Part shown: positions 1-11,160 of the stretch, in pieces
Layout of the letters: every line of letters begins with the position of its first letter
Position numbering within the stretch: position 1 is the stretch's first letter
Notes under the pieces: model-generated
What the model was told of the DNA's origin: nothing
Database searches by the model: none
Seen by the model: only the letters and a program-made list of their open reading frames with translations
Translations under genes and position numbers: made by a program
Source: Paragonimus skrjabini miyazakii
Lineage: Eukaryota; Platyhelminthes; Trematoda; Plagiorchiida; Troglotrematidae
Direction of reading: 5' to 3'
DNA: 64,000 bases
Assembly (NCBI GenBank): GCA_014338405.1
Contig: JTDE01000117.1
Span: 186,001-250,000, forward strand

Positions 1-3000
1 AAGACCAAACATTCAAATTCCCCGTACGAAAGACAAACCATGAGAAATCATGTTTGCGGGAACTCAGACTGAGCATGAAACATATGACGGATTGATGTGT
101 TATGTTTTTAAATTACACACTATTTGTTGCACTACAGGAAAACCTGAGAAGCTAGGTTATGGCAACTTAAATTTATGATCATAAGAACAGTTGATGAATA
201 TCTATCAAGTCGGTAATATAGTTGTTCTCGGGTGATTTATAAGTAGCTTCACGACGCAAACTGCTTGTAGCTGAGGTATTGTTCAAGGAACCACATAGTT
301 CACAAATTTGCTAACCTAATCTAACGAACGATTCAATGGTAGTGACTTGTCCTGTTTCGTTGTTTCCAGGTTATGTGGATTGCTTTGAGAGTGATGAGTT
401 CCAAATCTACAAAGATGCCACAGTTTTACGGTATCCATTGTTAATGTTAGTCCTGTCAAGAAAATATTAGGTTTTAGAATAGAAATTTGCTAGGTCATAT
501 TAATCTCTATCTGAAGGCAAAATTAGAACTGGACTACCTGTAGATTTGACATAAGGTCTCATGTGCAGTGGATTTGTACAGTATTCTAACAAATGGGAAA
601 CAGCTTCTGAAGAGTGTAGAAGTATTTCTTCTTAGGTGATTTTTATTTAGAACATACAGTGTTATAATTTGTTGTAATTCGGTAGCTCTAAGTTGGATGC
701 AATGAAACAAAATCCTTGCGGTACAAAAACCGTCAAACTAGCAGTGCACTCAACACTAGAGTAAATCTCGCACAGAAACCGTTATTAATATCTTAGCTTG
801 TTGAAGATTCTCTCTAGGTGACACATCAAATAATCTACGCATGCAGCTTGTCATTCCACTAGTACGTTCATCATGCAACGATGATAGACCAGATGTTAGC
901 ATTGTCACCGATGCCATTGTCAAGCGTTTCCGGATGAAATGGAGGCAATGTTAGTTGGCGTTGCGTCACTCAGCTTATGCTGAGTGTGAAGGTTGTAAAC
1001 GGTTGACTGATTATTCCTGCGGTTACTGGGTCCTAGAAGACAACAACACTGTTTTTATTATTCAATAAGAGGGGTTGAACTCGTTTCTGTCCCAGAAAAT
1101 AATGTAATGTGTGTGGTTTTTAACGAATTGCCTCTTCAACAGAAATGCCTAATGCAAACAGTGATTGTATCTACTGAGAGCGCTTTTTGGTTGGGACACA
1201 TGTTTCCTGTAGAAGTTAGAATTGTAGTACGATTTGTTAACCTGGGTGAACGTTCACAACAGGATGAATACTCACGACAGTATGTGGTTACATGATGTCT
1301 CAGTAACAGGTACGGATGTGATCATCAAACTCTGTATTATACAGGACCGCCCGTTTTGAAGACAGGCATACGTTGTCAAGATGTACTAGCAAGTATAAGG
1401 TTTGATAGAATTTGATCGGACTGCTCAGTTTTCATTCATAACTTACGGGAATCAGTTCGCAAGTGGAGATAAGTAATAAAACGTTACAAAAATGTACTAA
1501 TTGTTTGATGAAGAACATTTTATGATTTGCACCTAAGTAACGGAATTACTCGAATAGTGTTACTAGATCCACCAATAAATGTGAAAGTTTTCAAATGTTT
1601 CAGTTTTTTTGGAATAATCAATAAGAAGCACAAATTGTTTTTCAACCATTTGACCATAACCAAATTGGAACGGCTACACAAATCTCGTGGACGTAATTTT
1701 CAAAGTGAACAGAAGTATCCACAACACTCAGAAGGTTTCCATGGTATCAACTTGAATTTCCTGTCCACAATCAGTTACAAAAACATTGTGCCAAAAAATT
1801 CTCTACAGCACAAACTTCACTTCATTTGATTACCATTGAGACCAAAAATTTTGGCTGCGCCCAGATTGCAATGAATCTGTCGGTGTTACCATGAATTGCG
1901 AACCGTGACTTCACTTTAATGTTATTTCTATTTTTCCCCTTTTATTAAATCAACAAACAAATACATTTAACAGTGGAATATATCGATCAACATTGTTGAA
2001 ACAGTTATCCATCACTTCTCGGAAAATCACCAGGACAGAATGTTTGCAACGTGGATGTGTCCGTACTCGTAAACTGTGATGTGTTCGAACATCCGTTTGG
2101 GGCTCATTCGGTTAATCGCATGAGACAGATTAGCTAATGTGTTTTTGCCGGTACACGTCTCAGAATACGCACATTTGTTGTAGAAGGAAGCTTCAATGCA
2201 TTGCATATTGTCTAAGATTTCAATCTGAATAATTTGTCCAGACGCGCACGCTAGATTACAAAACCGAAACGAACAGATTTACGAAAACGTTGTGGGATAG
2301 GAATGCCGATTAGCATCGTAGCCTTCAATAGATACATATACTACGAGTGTTGTAGTTATTCATGTGGAAACATTCTACTTGGATTTTGTTTCAAATCAAT
2401 GACGGGAGATTGTCAACTATGATCTCTGAGATGACGGTGATCAGTGTAATAAAACATTCAGAAACCATCGTCTGGACTCACCTTTCCTTATCACGCCGCC
2501 TTTCTAACACTTTACTTTTCTGTATACTGTATAGCACTTACAATTGTATCATGCTAGTAAGTGTGGTTGAGAGCTTCAGTAACTGCATTCCAGGGAGATC
2601 CCGATTCATATCATGTCATAAGATTTGACCTTGAAACGCAGACAGACAAGTGATGTATCCACAAGCGTTGTGTATTCTACAAAAAAGCAACAACGAGTAG
2701 GTGAATAAATGGAACCAACATCGAATGCGTCATGTATGCGCGGAAAACTACACAAAGCAAACTGTTAGAATCATATATAGGTCATATCCATCCCGTACTG
2801 CTTAAACACCAGATAATCCTGTTTACCTTCCGAGGAGTATGTCTCATGTTACATTATTGTTATTGTATGAATCGTTTTAACCGTTGTATACCGTCTTCTC
2901 ACACAATATCTCATGTACCATTGCGACGGATGTTTGACATTCTGCGGCAAACATTCTGCGGTAAACGCTGGTATTTTTTCACGTGTTATCGAAAATTAAT

Positions 3001-5077
3001 TGCCTTATTACGCTTGGGTGTCAAGATATGTTCTACGATATCTGTTTTAGTGTAACAGGAGTTACCCGCTTGGTGAGTAGGTGAATTGAACCGAACCATC
3101 CACTTTCCTCTTTTGGGAGTACAACTGTTTTTGTCGTTGTAACGTCAACGTGACGTAGATATTATATGAACCCAGGGTCAGAGTAGTAAATGTTTCTGGG
3201 CGAACAGAAAATATTAGAAAACGGTCATTCCGAAGATAGTTTGCAATAATTGATCTTCATTTTTTGTCAACGGGCCACATATGAAATCTCTCATGGCTGG
3301 GTTAGCGCAGAATAATTGCAACGCATGCACAGATGTCGAAAACTTTCGCCGAATCGAGCAAACTGAAAGACCACTCTCAATGATGAAGACGCTTGTGTAC
3401 AGGCAGATAGGAAGATTCCTTTTATTCCAACAAAGTAAGCGATGTTAACGATAGTAATGATGATCACACTGTGGATGATGATAGTGGCTTTCGTGTCGTG
3501 ATTTTGCTGATGACGAGGCGGATGTTTTAGCCAGAAAGAACGGTAAATTGCACCTAGTGTTATGCTCGCGTTTTATCAGATTTTAGGATTCGCTGTACCG
3601 TAAAACAGTAGATGAATTTGATGGTGGCGAAGGTGATGTTGGCGATCATGTTGTTGAAGTTGAGGATGACGAAAATGATGAAGTTTGTGTTTGTGGAAAA
3701 TAAAGCATATATTTTCAATAAACCGACCACCTACATATTTTAAAAGATATTTTCTCGTTCAGATGTGTATAAGGTTCTTTAGGTAGATGACCAGGTATGG
3801 AGATTTCAGTTATTGCCACTTCGTGGTTAATGTTGGTGAGTAGTATAATCCGGTTGAAGAAAAATATCAGTATCGTTCCTGTTAGTTGAAACTATTACAG
3901 TTATTATATCGTTGTAGATGTTGCAGTTGTAGTAGGACATGACAATTCCTTGTTTGTTGGTTTTGTTGTTATCATGGTCAATATTGACTATGGCGGGAGA
4001 GAAAACGGTATTTCGAACGGGACAGATGACGAAGTGACTGCAGTAATGTGTTTGAATTTGACCAGGTGTGTTGACCGTTATTGGTGTTTTGTTGTCGATA
4101 ATGTTGTTAGGCCTGATACGTTCGGATTCAAAGGAAAATATTGATTATACCTGCTAAAACTACCAATCAAAACATATACGTATAGCTAGCTTGTAGGTTC
4201 CCCTCAAAGTCCTCTGATGTTGAGCATTTATTCTTGTTAGTAAATTCCTGAGGTGAATGACCTCTCAAGTTGGATTTTGGCTTGTTTTGACCGCACTTTG
4301 GGCGATTTGAATGCCATACTAGCTTTTCAGATGTGTGACTGGTACGACTGCCCTGGATGACGTTATCATTGCTCAGCCCAAGTATGCAATAGTCTGAAGA
4401 GTGATGGTCCTTAACTTGAGCGTCAACTGTGCAAAACCTCATGCGACACCACTGACAACATCGTAATCCGCTCTATTGTAGATTATTGAATCCATAGTTT
4501 GTTGCGTGAAGGAAAACCATTATTGTTGGTGTACTTCCGTCTCGGTTTTCCGAAAAAATCTCGTGTTTAAAAGTTTACGGATGCAAACAACATGCAAATA
4601 GAAGTGGACAGAAGAAAACTTGAATGAAGCTGCAAGCATGGCAATAAACACGCAAACACACTAGGACAACAATCCGTTGGATATGAACATCTACTTATAT
4701 GTGTGATTTGGCAAGATGTATGGTTAGGAAATGTATAGTGCAAGCTGTTTCTCGCATGTATGTTAGTTGGAGAATTTGGTAAGTTTTAAATCCTTTTCAG
4801 TCAGGGTTACAGCGCTAGACAGTGTATTTAAGTGTGAACCGACCTCAAATTAAAAGCGGTTCCGTGTATGCAATACCTTATCGAACCTGTAAACCAGTTC
4901 CAGTGAATGAGCCATTAAGAACTCCTTCTTCCTTAGAAAGAGTAGATCTGCAGATAATCACCCAGGTTATACAGTTTCCCATAGGCAAGAAGTAAATCAA
5001 TTATTGGGTGTCTGTAGTTCACTGAAGATTGCCATAATTACGCTTGACTATTCGGGTGGGAACTCTCCTGAACACAT
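1..5077. other. unassigned non-coding stretch with GAT/GTT triplet relics
   Basis: I see no recognisable gene here. Open frames are short and resemble no family I know. Two patches (about 3441-3690 and 3890-4120) are unusually rich in GAT and GTT triplets. They read like decayed trinucleotide repeats; one frame in the first patch gives a short acidic Asp/Glu-rich peptide ending in a stop near 3702. I take these as microsatellite relics rather than coding sequence. Confidence 0.5.
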
Positions 5078-5656
5078 TCATTCTTCACGTTCTCCATCAT
5101 TGCATGCATCCAATTGGTGTAAAACCTCTTCAAGATAATGATGGCATGTTTGTGTGTTCGTCTCCAATTTGAGCGGACTATGGAAATGGATATAACAAGA
5201 ACGACTCCAGGGTAGAACGTAATATAATTTATCCCTGAGAGATTCAAGATCGAGTGTACCTGTTAGCCACGTTGTACAGATTATAGACTTGTTCACACTA
5301 TCTGCCACTAGGGTTAATAAGTCCCTGTAGCAGATTGATACGGGTAGCATTTTTTCGTCAACACAATGATGGAGGCCAGTGTATATGTCGTAATAATTAT
5401 TAACATTGTACAAGAGGTCATTTCCTGCGAACCGTCATTTTAATCATCACAAATCGCAATGTAAATTTCTCACATTCCCCTGGCATTCCAGGACAGAACA
5501 GACTTCCTTGTCATAGCGTAAAGCAACATCGATGATTTGACGATGCAAAAGGACTAAGATGAATCTGTGCAGAATGTCGTCGTTAATAGCGAACAACTCC
5601 GCTACCTCTTTGTCCACTTCGAGGTAGAACCAACGTCCAGCTGGATAGCTTTTAAG
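5078..5656 (-). pseudogene. coding-like stretch of unknown family, one reading frame broken by a stop cluster
   Basis: On the minus strand, one frame stays open from 5656 to about 5457 and again from about 5424 to 5078. The only stops fall in a cluster around 5430-5456. The first half begins just after a pyrimidine-rich tract ending in TAG, which would serve as a splice acceptor, and could end at a GTGAGA donor (5473-5468), giving a 61-codon block with phase 0 at both ends. The second half is a 111-residue open stretch with several Cys and Leu residues. The frame is continuous across the stops, which suits a degraded gene or processed copy better than two exons; the obvious 49-base intron would shift the frame. 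I recognise no domain, so the call rests only on openness and on splice-like edges. Confidence 0.25.
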
Positions 5657-6685
5657 CTACATGAGGAGGAGTTCAGGGAAGACAAAGTTACAAGGGTCCG
5701 ACTTCAAATACTTAAACGTAGACCACATGGATGACAGCCTTTGGCTGAACGCCACGAGCAATTTGCAAATTATTGATGGGGGATTATTCCTTAAGGACGT
5801 CCCACTGTTTCTCAGGATTAAGTCTGAACTGGGCTTCTTCGTCACGACGGGCCCGTCTAATAAACTCTCAATTGTCTTAGTGACCGCTTAAGGCAAAGCA
5901 GAATTTCAAACTATCATACGATTTTCTGCCAATAACATCGAGCAATTATAAACAAAAATTGTGAGCCACTTTTGGCAAATTTCTTCGAGAATGGCTTAAC
6001 TGAAATCGATTTAACACGAAACAGATGCCACATAGGTCTTACAGGAGTTAGCTTAGTGTGAGTCGCACCCTAACTGGCTGTCCGAATACATCAAGTTATT
6101 TTAGGACTAGTTTTATTAATAAAAAGCGTTTGTGCTAAATGTTTTTGTTTAGTTCAATTCATAAGGCAAAACAGGATTTGTTGTCACTGTTTTTGATGCG
6201 TGAATGTTAAGTGTGATTGCCGAGAAATCTATCACAGCATTATTCCTAATTCAATGGCAAAGCCTTCATGATGAATCCAATCTTGATCGAAACGATCTAT
6301 ACTTTGAAAGCGTATAGAGAATAGGACCAGAATGTTTTAGCGGTTCCCGATATTAATGTATACCTTTCGGACTGAACAGTTTGCGTCACTTGGAATCATT
6401 GAACTACCGCTGATGTGAGCCAAGAATGCGGATGACACAAGGGTTATTCACTTAGGGAAGCAACACATGGGTTATGCGTTGCAACAAGACACCAAACAAA
6501 AAACAATCATTCGCGTACGGTATTGTGCCACGAACGTCACCGTTGCTACAGACGTCAATGCTCAGTTCCATCACTTTTCCTTACGTACCAAGAACCATTT
6601 CATGCGATGCTGCACTCCAACGTTTTTTCCTGCAACTACTTCAATGTCAAAATTTATGCTCAAGCCCCCACTACTGAGTAACGGA

Positions 6686-6916
6686 GATATGAGTAGTATA
6701 GCACGGTCGCTCCTGGTCACTACACTCCTCTCCGGCGAAGTTTGCTCCAGATGCAGCAAAATCCCGCGTACCAGCCTCGAGGAAGTGGATGTTCGGGGTG
6801 TGCATTCTCTTCTGCTTGTTGTGTCATACCATTTACAAAACTGGTTCCCGTGAACTCGATGTTGATGATATGAGCAGCATAGCACGATCGCCCCTCCTGA
6901 CTACACCGCTTCCGTT
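6686..6916. repeat. short imperfect duplication, 181-bp spacing
   Basis: A segment of about 40 bases starting at 6686 recurs at 6867. Both start with GATATGAG and continue with TATAGCACGGTCGC or CATAGCACGATCGC. The same short peptide, MSSIARS, is readable in both. The sequence between them does not match. This may be a remnant of a longer tandem repeat or of a duplicated exon. No family is recognised. Confidence 0.5.
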
Positions 6917-7114
6917 GTTTATTGGTTCCTTGCTTGTAGCTGGAAGCATAATCATTGCAATTAATTTCTTTGACACAGTTTGCCTCGTAGTCTATATGGG
7001 TTGGCTCCAGTAGATTTTTTGAAATATTGCTCAAACGAAATGTGACCTGGAGTTCACAAGTGCAACGAACAAAAAGAAGGTTTCAAATATTCCATCATGG
7101 TACGTCACCTGCAG

Positions 7115-7209
7115 GCTGCTCTAAACTTGTTGGATTTCTCGTGAATTGTTCAGCAGTGGACAATAACCGGAAACACTTTGCGGGAATTTGCGAACGCAAT
7201 TTTGATACA
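7115..7209 (+). CDS. possible internal exon, unknown product
   Basis: A 95-base open block lies between an acceptor-like CACCTGCAG (ending 7114) and a strong donor, A|GTAAGTG, at 7210. In the open frame it encodes about 31 residues with three cysteines (GCSKLVGFLVNCSA, then a GICERN motif). The open frame continues beyond the donor into a hydrophobic stretch that would be intron if the exon is real. I recognise no family. The evidence is splice-site fit only, and chance sites of this quality are expected in 64 kb. Confidence 0.2.
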
Positions 7210-7215
7210 GTAAGT

Positions 7216-8805
7216 GTGGTTATCCTTAGTATGCTGATATTTTTAATTGTGGTCTGCTACACAGCATTCAGATTAAATTATTCCACGTGCTTGAAAGATT
7301 TGCCTGATCTTTGTTAATTTTGCCATCAATGCTCAACATGAAATCAAATTCTACTGTCAACCGGTATCATATTGCGCCTCCGCCAGATCCACAAAAATGA
7401 CACCGTTTATCAAATGATTATCGTGTGATTTCCGATTAGCATGTCTATAGTTTCCACACTGATATTTTCACGAACTCTGTGATTTGCATTGCTTGCTTGG
7501 CAAACCAGCTCCGTTTCACAATTCCACGAGAACATTGGGTTGTTCATAGCTGGCTCGGCTGCAACATTCACTGCTGTTGGTCTAAAAGTGAAACGACGGT
7601 ATTTAGGGACGGCATAGAATTCCGATATACATTAGACAACCGGATATGTGGATCGTGTGGTTGTCGGATCCGTCGGAAAATTCTTCCCAGACGTTTCTGA
7701 TGGCGAAACGTTCGATTTGGCCTTTGTTTTTATATAACTCCCCTTAAACTGTACAAATTTACCGCACTTACCCACCCATACATGTTGTTTTACTCGTTTG
7801 AAGTTTACTGTCATGTCCACCTAACGCGAACCTTCACCGTCCCGTTTACTGTTACTAAGGGGAGTTGTGAGGTGGCTTTCCATATTTATATTCGAATATT
7901 TATTCAGCTTTAAACACTCGGTTTTTGATTTACGGCACAATATTACTGTTGATACCGGCAGTTATAGTTGCTTACGAAATAGTAGCGTGGAACCTTCGAT
8001 CAAACTCCTGTTCTGAATCTGGCGGTCGTTATTTCTCTACTCGTTGCTTGAAGACGATTCAATGGTGACGATCGTCAACGCGTTGATTCTCGAAATAGAC
8101 ATCTGGTGTTAAACAATCCGGCCCAATCTGTATCGAGTTTCGAGATGCTCCAAGGCTACGAACGATATGCCAGAGGAGAAGCAAGTCCCATAGCTTGATG
8201 ACATTGGTATTTATTTCTAGCTCTGGCAGGTCTATGTCTTCAAACGTTGGGGTCAGTATGTCAGTGTTCAGTCAGTGTTCACGATCGCTGAGCTAAAAGG
8301 GCAGCATTTACTCAGATGATTGGAATTGCAGAAAACTGTAACGCAAGCTAGAGAGCAATTGTTCGTAGCCAAACAAGATCTTAAGAAGTGTAAACGTGTG
8401 TCGCTGGATTTGAGGTCGGAGCGACATCACAGGCTGTCGTTGGTTGAACCACAGAATACTGCAAACCTGCGTTTCAGGCAGTAAGTATCTGTACATGGTT
8501 GCACTGCTGTTTACAAACTTGAAGTCGTCCAGGAAGATTTCGCAACGAAATCACCCTCGTTATATTTGCTGCATTTCACAGATTTGTCGAAGGTAAAGCT
8601 GACCTAATTTAACAGCGATAGGATTACCTACTGCACGTTCACGAAACGATTTGAGTATTATGTTGAAGTTACAGTAGCAGACTACAATCAGCGAATCTTC
8701 CACATTTGACAACATTATCACGGAAGAGTTCGCTAGGCAATTGAGCAGTGTATAGTGCTGCCGCCATCAGTGGTTTCCGTGAAAGTCAGATAAGTACTGC
8801 AAGAC
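7216..8805. other. unassigned; probable upstream part of the BEL/Pao relic towards its right end
   Basis: No gene is recognisable up to about 8130. From about 8130 to 8805 the plus strand has the helical, charged composition expected of the start of a BEL/Pao gag, but I cannot align it confidently. I looked for a long terminal repeat matching sequence beyond 11.2 kb and did not find one by eye. Confidence 0.4.
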
Positions 8806-9130
8806 CTTTATGGACAGCCGTATCATGTCGTAAGATCTCGAATCGATTGGCTATTGAGAAAAGCTCGACCTGTTCTAAACATTGCTGATGGACTGACACC
8901 TCTGTCTGTTGGCATGAAAACATTCCGGCGTTGCTCTCAAACAGATGGACTAAAGAGTTGATTTGAAATCTTTGAGTACACTGGAACAGATTGTGGAGAA
9001 AATACTCGCCAGTCCACAGTTCGAGTGGACAGAGAAATCTCGAGAGGCTATGAGTCGACATTTGCCAAACTCGCCGAGTTCGTTAGGCTGTGCGTGAGGG
9101 TGTCGCGAGATAGGTTCTGACAACCTGCAG
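8806..9130 (+). pseudogene. gag: BEL/Pao gag core (degraded)
   Basis: From 8806 the frame reads LYGQPYHVVRSRIDWLL and stays open to a stop at about 8959. It then resumes with DLKSLSTLEQIVEKI and a QFEWTEKSRE segment, ending near the Leu/Pro-rich SRHLPN region. These are the typical BEL/Pao gag blocks: the YGQP start, a helical stretch, then the 'W..KSRE' block before the zinc knuckles. Gag packages the element's RNA in virus-like particles. At least one stop and one frameshift (about 9060) break this copy. Confidence 0.7.
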
Positions 9131-9316
9131 ACAGTAGTCGTGATACTTGCAATATGATTACTCCAAGTGTAACTAGAGAGTGACAGTCAAATAAGGAAAA
9201 CATATTTTCAATTTCGCCGCGACAAAATTGTTTTTCTTTTTGTGAATTGTGGTTTGTGCGGACTTGCACACAGTCTTGAAGTATGTCCTGGACTTATCAA
9301 GTGCTGTTAACCTAGA

Positions 9317-9850
9317 ATGTGGTCTAGTAATCGCTCACTATGTGCGCGTTTCACGTGCCTTAATTTGTCATATCAGGCTTTGGATTGTCGAGTAAAATAC
9401 CTGTGTGGTGAAGACAGCTGTCGAGGTCGGCATCACCGTTTGTTGCACAACCTACGACACCAAACGACACGACAACCCTCGCGCAGAAACAGTGCAGTCT
9501 GTACCACGACGAGCTCCGATATCAAGTGCATACGTCTTGGAGTGGTTCAGATGTGTGTGGGAACTCCAGTAAGCTTTGCCAGAACTTTTGCTTTTCTGGA
9601 CACCGGTTCAGACACAACCCCTGTCAAACATAGCGTTGTTGATGTACGTCAAACTGCTACAGTTCTGTCATACCTGACAATCAAGTCACTCGTGGCGCAC
9701 TTAACTCTGTGTGTCAAAACGAAGTTCAAGTTGTTTCTGCTGTCTATGGATGAAACCGTTGAAGCTGAGGAGGCGCAAACCATGGAAGATTTGTCCTTTT
9801 GGCCTGTAGCCCCTTGCGATATGTGTATGAGCGGTGGAATAACGTGGTAG
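9317..9850 (+). pseudogene. pol: BEL/Pao zinc-knuckle and aspartic protease region
   Basis: A 177-codon open frame carries the end of a first Cys knuckle (ALDCRVKYLCGEDSC) and the BEL/Pao signature CRGRHHRLLH. About 45 residues later comes an aspartic protease active-site block, FAFLDTGSDTT, at about 9586-9615. In BEL/Pao elements the nucleocapsid knuckles precede the protease, which cuts Gag-Pol; the spacing here fits that order. The catalytic Asp-Thr-Gly triad is intact, but the frame loses similarity after about 9640. The protein upstream is broken, so no working polyprotein is expected. Confidence 0.75.
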
Positions 9851-10179
9851 AAATCGATTTTGGAGGGATCGACAATAGAGAGGCTGGTATACTTATTTGA
9901 TGTGATGTTCCAGAAGTACACTGGTTACCTGATCAAACAGTCAGTGGACGGAAACAGTTATGAGTGATCAAAATCCTGCTTGGTCAGAAGATTTGTGTTC
10001 CACTGGAAGGAGATGTTGAGTCATGCGATTCTATGACCTGTACTCTCTAATGAGATTCCTCCATTGTGGAACAACTTAAAGTTATGTACAACCATGAGTT
10101 CAATGGCACGGCAAGCGTTACAGAATCCTATTCCCAGGAAGATATGTTAGCCTTACCGATTGTCAAGAATCGTGTTTGT

Positions 10180-10960
10180 CTGGTCAACGGTCATTTCGAG
10201 GTACCGTTGCCATAGAGAGCAATGAAGGTTCTTTTACCGCTCAGTCGAATACTGGCTCTGAGCTTCTGGACAATAGGCAGAAACGCTTGTTACGTGGTGA
10301 GGAACTACATTTGAGATGTATCGCTCCAGTACAATCTCAAATTAACAAAAGATACATCGGAAATTCACATGTGAATTTTGAACTTGATCAGCTTGCCAAG
10401 GCATGATGAGAGTCACACCACTAACTGTTCAACTCGAGAAAGCCTGGTAAACTTCTTGTTGTATTTGATTGCATAGCAAGATATCGTGCCGCATTTCCGG
10501 ACGATCAGTTATTACAGGGACCAGACCTAATCTATTGATTGCCATATGTGTTGCAGATGTTTAGAATTTATCCCGTTGCGGTTGCTGTAGACGCAGAGGA
10601 GAGGGTTTTTTTAAGTTCATGTATCCCGAGCAGATCGTCACGCTCTGAGGATAATTTGGTGGCCTCAAGGTGACCTCACTAATGAACTCACGGAATGTCG
10701 GATGGTAGCACATATATTTGGGGCTATCACATCTCTTCGTGAAAACGTTGTCTTAAGTAAAAAGGCTGAAACTTTCAGGCATATGTATAGGGAGAGCCTG
10801 TGCCTAGCAGTCCATACGCAATTTTACGTTGATGTCTATCCTCTTTGCCGATCAGGTTTGTATCGGGGAAGGAAGTATTGCCAGAGCTATGCGGCAAAAT
10901 GCTTGTGTGCGACGACCCACTCAATGCAGATTTCCAGATGCGTAAGAACAGCGAGTTTGT
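10180..10960 (+). pseudogene. pol: BEL/Pao reverse transcriptase (degraded)
   Basis: At 10438-10533 the plus strand reads KPGKLLVVFD, then a short basic run, then DQLLQGPDL before a stop. This is the fingers region of BEL/Pao RT. The palm motif-A region follows as VAVAVDAEE near 10580-10610. In another frame come the RADRHALRIIWW and PQGDLTNELTECRM segments, then MVAHIFGAITS from 10702. The catalytic box near 10828-10845 reads QFYVDVYP where YVDD is expected, so the second aspartate is lost or shifted. At least three frame changes are needed to follow the domain. Confidence 0.75.
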
Positions 10961-11160
10961 GAATTGTGATTTTGAGGTGCGTGCATTTTGTGGCGCATCT
11001 GAAATAGGAGACAGTGCAGTTGCCTACATTTGCTCCAGTGATGATAGTGGTGAATGATCTTGTGCACTGTTGTTTTCAAAAGTACGGATGGTGCCATTCG
11101 AATCAGACTCCATTCATCGACTCAAGCTGACGGCAGACGTAATCGTTGTTTGTACGTTCC
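10961..11160 (+). pseudogene. pol: BEL/Pao RNase H start (degraded)
   Basis: After a probable internal deletion, a 70-codon frame (10845-11057) ends in RAFCGASEIGDSAVAYIC. The family's RNase H begins with a DASE-type motif; here the aspartate is glycine (FCGASE), which would remove a metal-binding residue. The following bases (about 11060-11160) still resemble the next RNase H segment in a shifted frame. Similarity fades after that. Confidence 0.6.

Larger units (their letters stand above)
8806..11160 (+). mobile_element. BEL/Pao LTR-retrotransposon relic, gag-pol, no LTRs found
   Basis: Domains occur in the order expected of a BEL/Pao element on the plus strand: a gag core (8806-9062), zinc knuckles and aspartic protease (9317-9640), reverse transcriptase (about 10180-10960) and the start of RNase H (about 10960-11160). 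Each block uses a different frame and is cut by stops, so the copy is dead. The integrase is not clear. A Cys-x2-Cys motif near 11550 and a possible pol C-terminus near 11910-11940 would fit, but I do not assign them. The family call rests on the gag DLKSLSTLEQIVEKI block, the HHRLLH knuckle, the KPGKLLVVFD and QLLQGPDL motifs in RT, and the IIWWPQGDLTNELTECRM segment after motif A. Confidence 0.8.

Noticed and set aside
3441..4120. Acidic open frames in GAT-rich sequence
   Set aside because: The composition is explained by decayed trinucleotide repeats; frames are short and broken.
6467..7034. Overlapping open frames of about 104-128 codons on both strands
   Set aside because: They conflict with each other and have no recognisable domain; only the short duplication and one exon-like block are kept.
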